Assembly: GCA_025363605.1 (NCBI GenBank)
Contig: JANYDO010000158.1
Coordinates: forward strand, 1 to 43,124
Length of the DNA: 43,124 bases
Direction: 5' to 3'
From: Candidatus Kapaibacterium sp.
GTDB taxonomy: Bacteria > Bacteroidota > Ignavibacteria > Kapaibacteriales > UBA4661
Below the pieces are notes generated by a model that worked only from the letters and a program-made list of their open reading frames with translations, was not told where the DNA came from and did no database searches. Shown in pieces: positions 1 to 8,480 of this stretch. Numbering within the stretch: the stretch's first letter is position 1; each line of letters begins with the position of its first letter. Both the position numbers and the translations under genes were made by a program.

Positions 1-2772
1 ATTAAACTGCGCCGCCGTCCCCGTAGCATCATTCCAGCCTGCAACGCCGCTTCCTGCCAACGTCGTAACAACGCCCGCAGGAGTAATTTTGCGAATGCGG
101 TGATTATTACGGTCTGACTCATAAATGTTTCCACCTGCATCTATGGCAATACCATATGGATTGTTCAACAATGCTGCACCTTGCGTGCCATCAGCATATC
201 CCGCGCCCGCGCCATTCCCCGCAACGGTCGAAACCTGCGGCACTGTTCCCGTAAAGGTAAAGCCCGCCAGCGAACCCGTGCCGCCGCCGTTGGTAACGCT
301 CACCGAGCCGCTTGCACCACCCGCCGGAACTGCCGCCACAAGCTGCGTGGGGGAAATAACGGTGAAAGACGGCGAATTTACGCCGCCGAACTGCACTTGG
401 GTAACGCCCGTGAAGTTTGTGCCGTTTATCACGATGCCGAGACCGGGATAGCCTGTGGTGGCGGTGAAGGAGGTAACGGTGGGTGCTTCCGGCACGGTGA
501 GGAATTTTGTAACGAAACCGTCTGCAGTGCCGCCGCCGTAAGAAGTTTGGTACGCGCCTGCGGTAGTGGGAAATGAGGAGCTGGCTGTACCTGAAAGATA
601 CACGGTGTTTGTAGCACTAAAGGTAATAAATTTACCGATGTCGTCTGCTGTACCGCCTATGTAACTTGAATACAAAATTGTAGAAGCTGCGCTATTGAGC
701 TTTGTTAGCACGATGTCGTACCCTCCAGCAATAGCAGTTTGGTAGGCACTGACAGACGTAGGATAGTTTGGGCTGTCGGTATAACCAACTACGAATATTT
801 CACCTGTTGCTCCATCTCGACAAAGACTTTGTAAATCATCTAGCCCCGAACCGCCAATGTAGCGTGAAAAACTCATGGATGACAAGGAGGAATTCAGCTG
901 ACACACAATTCCATCAAAAGAACCCCCAGAATATGCCGGACCTGTTGTAATAGGAAATCCCCCGGCCGATCGTCCTGCAGCATATGCATTACCAGTTGCA
1001 TCCACAACTAATCCGCCAAAAAGCTCGTCTTGCAAGGCTCCTCCGACAAAAGTGGAAGCTACTAGAGTTGTAAGTGTAGAATTAAATTTTGCAACATAAC
1101 CATCAAAAGCTCCGCCCCCATAAGTTGTTTGATATGCTCCGGCAGTGGTAGGAAATGTTCCGCCGTCAGTAACACTAGAAATATATATTTCTCCCACACC
1201 ATTTACACCTATGTAGGACGCATAATCATTCCCGTTGCCCCCGAAGTATGTGCCAGCAACAATAGCTGACCCCGTGGCATTCATTTGCACAACGGCACCA
1301 TCCCATCCTCCGTTTGCAGTCATATCATATGCCCCGGCAGTAACGGGAAAATTTCCGCTGTTTGTCGAAGTTGAGGCAAATAAATTTCCCGAGCCGTCCA
1401 GACACAATCCCACGCCTTGTTCACTCAAACTACCTCCCAAATAGGTAGAATATACGCGAGCAGTACCAGTAGAATTAAACTTCACTATAAAACCATCGGT
1501 TCCACCGCCGGGAGTTATTGTTTGTAAAGCGCCAGCCGTAGTAGGAAAATCCGTTGAACCTGTTTGTCCCCCACAATATACATTTCCCGAACCATCAATC
1601 ACCATTGACGTTGCTCTGTCAGTACCTGTTGTGCCTCCAAAGTATGTAGAAAAAACAAGAGTGGATCCCGAAGGATTCAGTTTGGTCAAAAATCCATCAT
1701 CAAGACCACCTGCATAGGTTAATTGATAAGCTCCCGCGGTGGTTGGAAAGTTTGTCGAAGCTGTGTATCCGGTCGTGTAGGTACTGCCTGAGCCATCCAC
1801 CGTGATTGCGATCGGATTGTCTGCAATCGTCCCGCCCAAAAAGGTACTCCACAAAACGGGGTCAATCACCAGCGGGAGTGCGGGGTCGTAGCTGCCAAGG
1901 GCGAAGGAGATGTTGTCAGTGTTGAGTGTTGAGTGTTGATTTTTAAGTGCGAAAGTGCATGGAATCTGGTGTTTTTTGCCATTTATGACTTGATACGCAA
2001 AGAGTTTCCCCTGCACCACGTCGCCGAGCGAGGTTTTCATCACAAGGTCGCCCGAAGAATTGGTGAAAATATGTTCAGTGCCTTCAAAGGAAAGAGCTAT
2101 GTTGCTGGGGTCTGCGCCGGGCTGAACAATCATGTCGTAGCGGACGGAATTACCTTCAAAGTATATTTTGGCAGCAATGCCGTCGTACACCTCACCAATA
2201 ATAGCTTCGTCGTAAAGCGGCACGTCGGTTGCCCATTTGGTGCTGTCGTTACCAAGAAAGTAGTTGTGGAAGCCCGATTGTTGCTTCATTCCACGCACGG
2301 TGGTTTTTGCGTTTGCATTTTTTGCATTTGCGCCGTCGAACTTCATTTTCACGACGTGTCCTTCGACGCGCTCAGGCTTTTGTGCTTCTTCTGCGGCATG
2401 CAATACATCAAGGTGCGGAAGCAGTTTCATTCGTGATGCCGCCGCTCCTGACTTCTCACGCTTGTAGAAATCATAGACCAAGCCGTCGTCGGTAACCCAG
2501 ATGTTTGCGCCACCGAGTTTTGCGAGAAAGCGCGGTGTACCGAGTTCGGCGTTGCCCTGCCACTGCCCTTTGTTTTCGATAAAGGTGAGTTGCTTCGGCG
2601 GCGAAAATGCTTGCCTTTGAGACTCATGATGCTTTTTCAGCATTTCCGTTATCTGCGGTGTTGTTTGCGCAGAGAGCGGCAAAGAAGTACCGAATGCGAA
2701 TACCGTGACCACAAGTAGTGGTAAGCATTGCAAGACGTTCTGCCAGCGAGGGAAGAGTGTAAGGACATTCAT
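1..2772 (-). CDS. Secreted SBBP-repeat protein with IPT/TIG and NHL modules (3' end beyond window)
   Basis: The reading frame is open for 924 codons from the ATG to the window edge with no stop, so the gene is truncated here and the C-terminus is unseen. Residues 1-36 look like a Sec signal peptide ending in SAQ. Residues about 62-305 form the N-terminal domain typical of SBBP proteins, with FIENKGQW at 64-71. Seven SBBP beta-propeller repeats follow, each marked by FPTTAGAYQ or a variant, at 342, 409, 475, 540, 606, 670 and 734 (period about 65). An IPT/TIG immunoglobulin-like domain spans about 762-842. NHL repeats begin near 846, with NPYGIAIDAGGNIY at 871-884. Such proteins are large exported, probably surface-associated proteins of unknown ligand, and in this group often end in a type IX sorting tail. 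The architecture is clear; the specific role is unknown. Confidence 0.9.
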   Translation of the reverse strand, partial: MNVLTLFPRWQNVLQCLPLLVVTVFAFGTSLPLSAQTTPQITEMLKKHHESQRQAFSPPKQLTFIENKGQWQGNAELGTPRFLAKLGGANIWVTDDGLVYDFYKREKSGAAASRMKLLPHLDVLHAAEEAQKPERVEGHVVKMKFDGANAKNANAKTTVRGMKQQSGFHNYFLGNDSTKWATDVPLYDEAIIGEVYDGIAAKIYFEGNSVRYDMIVQPGADPSNIALSFEGTEHIFTNSSGDLVMKTSLGDVVQGKLFAYQVINGKKHQIPCTFALKNQHSTLNTDNISFALGSYDPALPLVIDPVLWSTFLGGTIADNPIAITVDGSGSTYTTGYTASTNFPTTAGAYQLTYAGGLDDGFLTKLNPSGSTLVFSTYFGGTTGTDRATSMVIDGSGNVYCGGQTGSTDFPTTAGALQTITPGGGTDGFIVKFNSTGTARVYSTYLGGSLSEQGVGLCLDGSGNLFASTSTNSGNFPVTAGAYDMTANGGWDGAVVQMNATGSAIVAGTYFGGNGNDYASYIGVNGVGEIYISSVTDGGTFPTTAGAYQTTYGGGAFDGYVAKFNSTLTTLVASTFVGGALQDELFGGLVVDATGNAYAAGRSAGGFPITTGPAYSGGSFDGIVCQLNSSLSSMSFSRYIGGSGLDDLQSLCRDGATGEIFVVGYTDSPNYPTSVSAYQTAIAGGYDIVLTKLNSAASTILYSSYIGGTADDIGKFITFSATNTVYLSGTASSSFPTTAGAYQTSYGGGTADGFVTKFLTVPEAPTVTSFTATTGYPGLGIVINGTNFTGVTQVQFGGVNSPSFTVISPTQLVAAVPAGGASGSVSVTNGGGTGSLAGFTFTGTVPQVSTVAGNGAGAGYADGTQGAALLNNPYGIAIDAGGNIYESDRNNHRIRKITPAGVVTTLAGSGVAGWNDATGTAAQFN
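1919..1939. repeat. Heptamer array (three exact 7-bp units) inside the SBBP-protein gene
   Basis: On the coding strand this reads tcaacac three times in a row. It encodes the polar stretch NQHSTLNTDN around residues 278-287, near the end of the N-terminal domain. Similar word repeats lie at gene junctions elsewhere in the window, so this may be a member inserted in frame. Confidence 0.7.
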
Positions 2773-2814
2773 GGGGGCTCCCGTTTCTGTCTGAGGGATA
2801 TTACAAAGTGATAC

Positions 2815-2850
2815 GGCCGAGTTTGGGCATAATCATATGGAAACTCGACC
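2815..2850 (-). promoter_or_regulatory. Stem-loop upstream of the SBBP-protein gene
   Basis: In gene orientation ggtcgagttt and aaactcggcc flank a 16-base loop, giving a 10-bp stem with one G-U pair. It ends about 42 bases before the ATG, inside the 250-base gap 2773-3022. It could be an operator or a leader structure; there is no T-run, so it is unlikely to be a terminator. The rest of this gap shows nothing I can name. Confidence 0.35.
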
Positions 2851-3022
2851 AAAACGCAAGATAGCACTTTTTGAGCCGGAGAATCATACCAAAAAAGTGG
2901 TATTTTCGTGTAATGGATATACGTTCAGTGAACAAAAAAGCAGGTAGGAAGGGCACTCCCAATAGCACACAGAAACCGCACAGAAACCAGATATAACCTT
3001 ACTCCGACAACAAAAAATATCA

Positions 3023-4231
3023 TCACACCGCCTGAAGCGCCACGAGCGTAATATCATCGTGTTGATGGGCTTTGCCCGCAAATTTACGGACATCGGCTAA
3101 AGCTGCTGAAACAATATCCGCAGCATTGAGCGGGGCGGCTTGGACGGCTTGCATCATGCGCTCTTCTCCGTATTCCGCATGATTAGTGTTCATTGCTTCG
3201 GTTACGCCGTCAGTATAGAGCAAGATACAATCGCCTTTTTCCAGCGTTACGCTTGCCGTCGTTACGGCTCGTTCAAAACGTTCGCCTTTGTCTAAGCCAA
3301 TCGCCATCCCTTTTGCAGAAATTGTTTGCATTTCACCATTCACACGTCGCACCACAAGCGGGTTATGCCCGGCATTGGAAAAGGAAAATTCGCGTGAATG
3401 TGTATCGTAAATGCCGTAGATCATGGACACAAATTTGCCACGCTCCATCACGCCATAGAGCAGCGAGTTCACGCGGTGCAGCACATCCGACGGCGAACCG
3501 ACATTACGTACCTGCGAAACAATCACACCTTTGGCAAGAGTAATATAGAATGCAGCCGAAATACCCTTCCCCGACACGTCACCAATCAAGACCCCAAGCC
3601 GTTTGTCATCAAGCGGAAAAAAGTCGTAGTAATCTCCGCCCACTTCATACGCCGGAATACACGCTGCGCTTACGACAACACTGTCAAACGTAGGCAGAGA
3701 ACGGGGCAAGAGCTTTTGCTGCACACTTTTGGCAGCAGCGATTTCTTGGTGCATTCGCTCATTTTCTTCCAAAAGCGAAAGGAAATCGGGCTTGTAATCG
3801 GCTTCACTGACCGCTTCCGGTGCATTCTTTTGATAGGCAATGCCTCCCAAAACAACAACCAGAAAGAGTACCGCTCCAAGACAAACAAGCAATATCGGAT
3901 GCGAGGCAAACGTGCCTATGGAAATCAAAAACGACTCCACCGCCACAAATGCTACCAATGCGAGCATATCACCATAGTACAATACCGCAAACCCTATCCA
4001 TCCCCGGATAATAGCTTGCGCGAGGATTGTCGGCACATTCAGACCTTGCGTTGCCTCGAATAAACCCCACAAAAGAGATGTGAAAAGCAATGCGAACAGA
4101 GCAGCATATTTTCGCGGCAAAAGCCAATACGCCAGCATCACAGGAATTGTGGTAACGATAAATGAAACGGTCATCACCCCACCTATTGCATTGGCTACCG
4201 AAGCAATTGCAGAACGCAGCATAAAAGGCAA
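3023..4231 (-). CDS. Membrane-anchored SpoIIE/PP2C-type serine/threonine phosphatase (RsbU-like)
   Basis: The 402-residue protein has several membrane helices in residues about 20-132, a helical linker (about 146-176, with LLEENERMHQEIAAAKSVQQ) and a SpoIIE/PP2C domain to the end. Metal-binding motifs are intact: GGDYYDF (198-204), GDVSGKG (217-223), NAGHNPL (286-292), YTDGVTEA (339-346) and HDDITLVAL (391-399). Family members dephosphorylate anti-anti-sigma proteins in partner-switching control of sigma factors. No STAS or anti-sigma kinase gene is in the window. The gene follows the 410-residue membrane protein in the same frame after one TAG, so it is probably the C-terminal half of a formerly single receptor phosphatase. 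The start used is TTG with AGGA 10 bases upstream; ATG at 4222 would shorten it by three residues. Confidence 0.92.
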   Translation of the reverse strand: MPFMLRSAIASVANAIGGVMTVSFIVTTIPVMLAYWLLPRKYAALFALLFTSLLWGLFEATQGLNVPTILAQAIIRGWIGFAVLYYGDMLALVAFVAVESFLISIGTFASHPILLVCLGAVLFLVVVLGGIAYQKNAPEAVSEADYKPDFLSLLEENERMHQEIAAAKSVQQKLLPRSLPTFDSVVVSAACIPAYEVGGDYYDFFPLDDKRLGVLIGDVSGKGISAAFYITLAKGVIVSQVRNVGSPSDVLHRVNSLLYGVMERGKFVSMIYGIYDTHSREFSFSNAGHNPLVVRRVNGEMQTISAKGMAIGLDKGERFERAVTTASVTLEKGDCILLYTDGVTEAMNTNHAEYGEERMMQAVQAAPLNAADIVSAALADVRKFAGKAHQHDDITLVALQAV

Positions 4232-4243
4232 CGTGTAATAATC

Positions 4244-5476
4244 CTATTTGAGATGAAAAACAGCCAGAGAAGGGATGCCATAACGTTCACCCATGTATGG
4301 CAATAGAAGAAGGGATGCCGAACAAAAAGCACCGAAACTCAGCCCCAAAAGCAGCATCCGCCCCAAGTGAAATGAGTTCAGTGGCTTATCACGAAAACGC
4401 ATAATCGTATAAAATTTCTCCGGGATAACTTCGCGCATGATAGAGACGATGCTTGCTATTGGCACGGAAATAAAAAAGAAACCAAATCCCAAGGTATAAA
4501 AAATAAATACGACTACAACTACTATCCACGGAATATCCGTTACGCCCATCATATATGCAGTCCACGAAAAACCAGTGAGAACGGATATTCCCAAAATCCA
4601 AAGATTCACCGCCTTGATACGCAAGCGAGTTATCCAGACAATTCCCAATCCAAAAATGCAAATGATAACGATAACCCAGAAGATAATCGTAACGACAGTC
4701 TTCGGGGAGAAAGCGCTTCCATTGCCATTTTTAGGGCTTGGAGGCGCAATCGTACTCACGCGGCGCTGCCACTCCACAGACCAAACAACCGGCGAGGTAG
4801 AAACTTTAGTAGCTGAGACCAGTAATTCTTTTTTGAGCAGAGAGTCTTTCCCAAGCAAAGCCACAAAGCCAAATTTTTCCGCACTGTTTGTATCCGCTCT
4901 CCAGACCAGAGACTGCTTTTTGAAAGACTGCGGGATAAATCCAACAAGGCGCTCACGCACGGCATTGGTATCCGTTCCCGGAGGCAGGGAGTCATTCAGA
5001 TGCTGAGTTGCCCCGACAATATCACAATGCTCATTCAACCAAAGCGTGCGTAAAAAATCTTCATCAGCAACGCTTTGACTGGACTTTGAGGGCGTACGTT
5101 CACGATTGCCGGCAGAAAAATTGATGCCCATACTACCCTTTTCTTTTTTGCGAATTTTGACGCGATACAGCACTTGTTGAGCGTCTGCCGTATCAAGGTA
5201 CATTCGCGTACCGACTCCATATCGAGACTTCAGCGTATCCAGAAGCTCCGTGTCCACGCTCACTTCGGTCATTATTTCGACGGAATCCCGCACCAAACCT
5301 GATTTCGTAATTACACTATCGCTCACCGCCGTCAATCGCTCTTGAAACGTCGGCTCAAGCGGCTTAAAGACCCAATAATCACGTAAGAGAAAACACACCA
5401 CCAGCGATAATGCGCCGAGGGCAAAGATAAGCGCATCAGTGCGTGGTTTACGACTAGGGAAAATGGGGTGAATCAT
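4244..5476 (-). CDS. Membrane sensor-like protein, likely N-terminal half of a split SpoIIE phosphatase
   Basis: The 410-residue protein has one membrane helix at about 14-31, a probable periplasmic region at about 32-258, and four C-terminal membrane segments (about 261-283, 289-309, 316-345, 372-394). I recognise no named domain. The stop is TAG at 4244-4246. Reading through it gives four codons (DYYT) and then runs in frame into the phosphatase gene, for a total of about 817 codons. A sensor helix, an extracytoplasmic domain, a membrane block, a coiled coil and PP2C form a sensible single-receptor layout. The split may be a true nonsense mutation, a base-calling error, or two proteins that work together. 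There is no clear Shine-Dalgarno before the ATG. Confidence 0.8.
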   Translation of the reverse strand: MIHPIFPSRKPRTDALIFALGALSLVVCFLLRDYWVFKPLEPTFQERLTAVSDSVITKSGLVRDSVEIMTEVSVDTELLDTLKSRYGVGTRMYLDTADAQQVLYRVKIRKKEKGSMGINFSAGNRERTPSKSSQSVADEDFLRTLWLNEHCDIVGATQHLNDSLPPGTDTNAVRERLVGFIPQSFKKQSLVWRADTNSAEKFGFVALLGKDSLLKKELLVSATKVSTSPVVWSVEWQRRVSTIAPPSPKNGNGSAFSPKTVVTIIFWVIVIICIFGLGIVWITRLRIKAVNLWILGISVLTGFSWTAYMMGVTDIPWIVVVVVFIFYTLGFGFFFISVPIASIVSIMREVIPEKFYTIMRFRDKPLNSFHLGRMLLLGLSFGAFCSASLLLLPYMGERYGIPSLAVFHLK

Positions 5477-5625
5477 GGTTTGTCGGCATGAAGTGAAATA
5501 AAGAAGTAACGCGTCACGGTCTTACCTACGCAATTTCAAAGAGCGAAGTTACAGAATTTTGCCCATTTGGGAAGATATTTTTCCTCATCTCCCTCACTAA
5601 CTAAATGCGACCGAAACATTGCGCT

Positions 5626-6291
5626 CTATCCTGCAAAATAAATCCATAGTGGAATCAGCGCCAGCATACCCGGCACAAGCACGGCATACACATACCCTGC
5701 GATGCGTACCGCACGAGCTGAACGCGACGACTGCAAGCCAAAGGTCTGAAGGGCGCTCTGCACGCCATGCGCAAGGTGAATTCCGAGCAGAATCATTGCC
5801 ACGACATAAAACGCTACGTACCAAGGATTGCTGAACGCAAGCCGCGTATCGGCATATAAATCCAGATGGCTTGTGTGTAAGACTTTGTGCGGCACGAAAA
5901 ATCGTCCCAGATGCACCGTGAGGAAAATAAACGTAATGCTCCCCGAAAATAACATCGCCCGCGAGAACCACGACTTTGCGGAGCGGCGCTGCACGGCGTA
6001 GCGGGCGGGACGTGCCTGACGGTTATTGAACTGCACCAGCAACGCCGATGCGATATGCAGAGCGAAACCAAGAAACAAGCTGATTTCCAGAACGCGAATA
6101 ATGATATTTGTTCCCATGAATGCTGCATACGCAAGGTATGGCGCGGGGTCAGGGTTGAGCAGAAGAAGATTACTAACGGCGTGTTCCAAGAGAAATCCCA
6201 CGAGCGAAATTCCCGTTAGCGCAACGGTGAATTTTTTGCCAATACTGCTCGTCAGAAAGATACTCGGCGAAAGAGTTGATGCGGTATTCAT
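5626..6291 (-). CDS. sdhC: Succinate dehydrogenase/fumarate reductase cytochrome b subunit (b558 family)
   Basis: The 221-residue, five-helix protein matches the b558-type SdhC family: SSIGKKF (15-21), FNNRQARP (88-95) and HLAHGVQSALQTFG (172-185). Histidines at 37, 79, 127, 172 and 175 lie in or near the helices and include the likely axial ligands of two haem b groups. In a full enzyme it anchors the flavoprotein SdhA and iron-sulphur SdhB to the membrane and passes electrons to or from the quinone. The usual downstream sdhA and sdhB are absent; a 149-base gap and the sensor/phosphatase genes follow instead. It is preceded 30 bases upstream by another cytochrome-b-like gene, with which it is probably co-transcribed. 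Family assignment is strong. Confidence 0.9.
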   Translation of the reverse strand: MNTASTLSPSIFLTSSIGKKFTVALTGISLVGFLLEHAVSNLLLLNPDPAPYLAYAAFMGTNIIIRVLEISLFLGFALHIASALLVQFNNRQARPARYAVQRRSAKSWFSRAMLFSGSITFIFLTVHLGRFFVPHKVLHTSHLDLYADTRLAFSNPWYVAFYVVAMILLGIHLAHGVQSALQTFGLQSSRSARAVRIAGYVYAVLVPGMLALIPLWIYFAG

Positions 6292-6321
6292 ATCGTTTTG
6301 GAGAAAGTGAAAAAATGTATC

Positions 6322-7002
6322 TTACCACCACTTGTAAGCAGGCGGAATTCTAATTTCATACACAGCACCTGAAAATACAAGCAAAATCAGCACCGTGATA
6401 ACAACTCCTATTCCAACAATCGCCAATGCTTGTGTTTGTGCGCGTTGTGGGCTTGTGCGAGGCAGCATTTTTTGATAATGAATACTGGCTACGTGCGTAA
6501 AGACCGACACAACCGACAAACCATAATACACCACATAAAAGAGCCACACAGGGCTAAAAAGCACAGCAGAAGCAAAGTAAAAATTTGTGTCAACGTGAAA
6601 AAAGTAGCGCCCCATCATCACGGCAAACACGTGAGCGACAAGAAAAAATGCTAAATACCCGCCGGAAGCCACTTGCGCCCGCTCTGCAAGCGGCAGACCA
6701 CGCCATCCCTTGCGCCTAACGAGCATAATGCCACTCGGCACTTGCACCATAATCGCAAGCAGCAGCAACGCCTCGCCAAGAGGATTGCGATAGATAAGGC
6801 GAAAAGCATCCATAACTTTGATATGCTGCGCAATCGAAACCAGCGCAAAAAGGTGATTGATAAGGTGCAAACCAATAAACACTGCAAGCGTCAGCCCTGC
6901 AAAACGGTGAAGTTGGCGAAGGCGGTCAACACTTATTTTGTTCGACGCAGCACCCTGAGCGTGTTTTGTACGCTGTACGGGAGAATCAAGCAAGGAATTC
7001 AT
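6322..7002 (-). CDS. Five-helix cytochrome-b-like membrane protein (succinate dehydrogenase anchor-like)
   Basis: The 226-residue protein has membrane segments at about 35-55, 76-95, 113-131, 148-172 and 192-213. Histidines at 32, 46, 50, 124, 136, 170 and 175 are placed as in membrane cytochromes b: LHRFAG, LHLINH, VAHVF, HVDTNFYF and THVASIHY. The pattern resembles the succinate dehydrogenase/fumarate reductase transmembrane superfamily, but I cannot name an exact family. It lies 30 bases before sdhC in the same direction, suggesting a shared redox role. The start chosen is the ATG at 7002; a GTG 72 bases upstream would add a Cys/Trp-rich stretch that does not look like a native N-terminus. 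Confidence 0.75.
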   Translation of the reverse strand: MNSLLDSPVQRTKHAQGAASNKISVDRLRQLHRFAGLTLAVFIGLHLINHLFALVSIAQHIKVMDAFRLIYRNPLGEALLLLAIMVQVPSGIMLVRRKGWRGLPLAERAQVASGGYLAFFLVAHVFAVMMGRYFFHVDTNFYFASAVLFSPVWLFYVVYYGLSVVSVFTHVASIHYQKMLPRTSPQRAQTQALAIVGIGVVITVLILLVFSGAVYEIRIPPAYKWW

Positions 7003-7180
7003 ATATTCGTAAAAAAGTGAAATAAATCGTTGATAGAAGTAAGACCACCATGAGCACGATTTGTGACAAGACACTCAAAAAAAATTTCGTAACAACTTTT
7101 CCTGCTCCGCCGTACACAAGCCACAAACCGCTTCATTGCTTCTCTTCACGGCTTTTCAACTTTATCAATTCCGAGCGAAT

Positions 7181-8278
7181 ATGATTTCTCCCTTTCTCAG
7201 TCAAAAATTTCGATTTTGGGCATTTGTTTCGATGCTGCTCTTGGTATTTGTACATGGCTACAACCTGACAGACCGCTATTTGGAGCCGTTTTCACACGTT
7301 GCCGACAAACTCACCGTTACCAGCTTTTTCGAGTATTTCACGGCAAACGGCATTTTTCGGTTTCGTATTCCGATGCTTTTTGCGATTTCGGGATATTTGT
7401 TTGCATTGGGCGACACAAAACCACACGGAGAGCGCATGAAAGGTCGTGTGCGAACACTTTTGCTTCCGTATCTGCTCTGGAGCGCGCTGGGTTTGCTGAT
7501 GACATGGGGTTTGGAAGAGTGGTCGCTTTCGGTTGAATCCGTGCGGGCAGCGCAACTCAGCCAACCCATTGCTGAATACAAGTGGCAGGATACGCTTTTG
7601 CGCTGGGTGCTTTCGCCCCTGCCATTTCAGTTGTGGTTTATTCGCGTGCTGTTTGTCTATAATGCCGCTTACCCACTGCTTTTGCGGGCTGTTGAGCGAG
7701 TGCCGAAAGTATGGTTTGGTTTTATCGTGAGCGTTTGGCTTTTGCTGCCGATACATCTTGGTTTTGCCGAACCGGAAGGATTACTTTTTTTCACGGTGGG
7801 AATATGGCTACAAAAGACAAATTTCAATCTGGACACCCCGCCTTCATGGTTGAAGCTCCCCTCCGTAGCAACCGCATGGATGCTGCTTGCTGCCGCGAAA
7901 ACCATTATCGCCTTTTACGCCCAACCCTCTCCGCCAGTATTCATCGGGCTACTTGTGCTGCATCGCGTCGTCGAAGGCTTGGGGATTGGCGTGGCGTGGT
8001 TTGGCATGGATGCCCTTGTGCGGTGGTGCATGGCGCGGCAGTGGTTTCGGTGGTCGTCGGCATTTTCGTTTATGATTTATGCACTCCATGTGCCGATGAT
8101 TAATTATCTTTTGTACTCCGCATTCCAGATATGGAGCGCTCTGCCGATGTATCGCTTGACGTTGTATTTCGTGCTGCCACTCACGGTGATAGGTGTATGC
8201 GTGAGTTTTGGAGCGGTTTTGCGGCGATTTGCGCCGCCCGTCTATGGTGCGCTGACAGGAGGGCGAGGGCTGCAGTAA
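7181..8278 (+). CDS. Acyltransferase 3 family integral membrane protein
   Basis: The 365-residue protein has about ten hydrophobic helices. It shows the family hallmarks: a histidine in the first helix (FVHGYN, His25), FRFRIPMLFAISGYLFA (59-75), and a basic loop leading to LLLPYLLWSALG (93-104). Members of this family transfer acyl groups such as acetyl or succinyl onto sugars, lipids or envelope polymers at the cytoplasmic membrane. The substrate cannot be told from sequence. The gene stands alone, divergent from the cytochrome-b-like gene (178-base gap) and convergent with the sigma-factor gene. ATG 7181 is chosen over an upstream TTG (7136) because the family normally starts just before the first helix. 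Confidence 0.85.
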   Translation: MISPFLSQKFRFWAFVSMLLLVFVHGYNLTDRYLEPFSHVADKLTVTSFFEYFTANGIFRFRIPMLFAISGYLFALGDTKPHGERMKGRVRTLLLPYLLWSALGLLMTWGLEEWSLSVESVRAAQLSQPIAEYKWQDTLLRWVLSPLPFQLWFIRVLFVYNAAYPLLLRAVERVPKVWFGFIVSVWLLLPIHLGFAEPEGLLFFTVGIWLQKTNFNLDTPPSWLKLPSVATAWMLLAAAKTIIAFYAQPSPPVFIGLLVLHRVVEGLGIGVAWFGMDALVRWCMARQWFRWSSAFSFMIYALHVPMINYLLYSAFQIWSALPMYRLTLYFVLPLTVIGVCVSFGAVLRRFAPPVYGALTGGRGLQ

Positions 8279-8284
8279 TTTTTT

Positions 8285-8475
8285 GACACGGATTTGAAAA
8301 GGATTTCGCAGATTACACGGATTTTTTTTGGACGAAATGCCAACAGCTGAAAATACTTACCATTATCCGTGAAATCCGTGTCATCTCTTCAAATCCGTGT
8401 TAAAATTTTTAACCTTTAACACAAAAAACTCCTCCATCCGTCTTTATCCGTCCTCATTCGTTACATCTGTGTCCC
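8285..8475. repeat. Word-repeat block with long imperfect hairpin (ACACGGAT / ATCCGTGT words)
   Basis: The convergent gap between the acyltransferase and sigma-factor genes is built from repeated words. The 5' side carries acacgga at 8286 and 8315; the 3' side carries atccgtg at 8365, 8374 and 8393. Together they can fold into a long imperfect hairpin. Related words (ccatccgtc, tatccgtc) continue to about 8475. The position would let it end transcription from both sides. Its word structure, rather than a compact GC stem with a T-run, sets it apart from an ordinary terminator. Confidence 0.75.
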
Positions 8476-8480
8476 CAAAA

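Noticed and set aside
181-576. Plus-strand frames within the first 600 bases
   Set aside because: They are antisense to the continuous SBBP/TIG/NHL coding frame, which has clear repeats and domains.
4244-4246. Amber recoding (for example pyrrolysine) at the split phosphatase
   Set aside because: TAG ends the symporter and creatininase-family genes normally, and no pyl genes or tRNA are seen.
8285-8475. CRISPR array
   Set aside because: Words are 7-9 bases, irregularly spaced and in both orientations; there are no regular repeat-spacer units and no cas genes.
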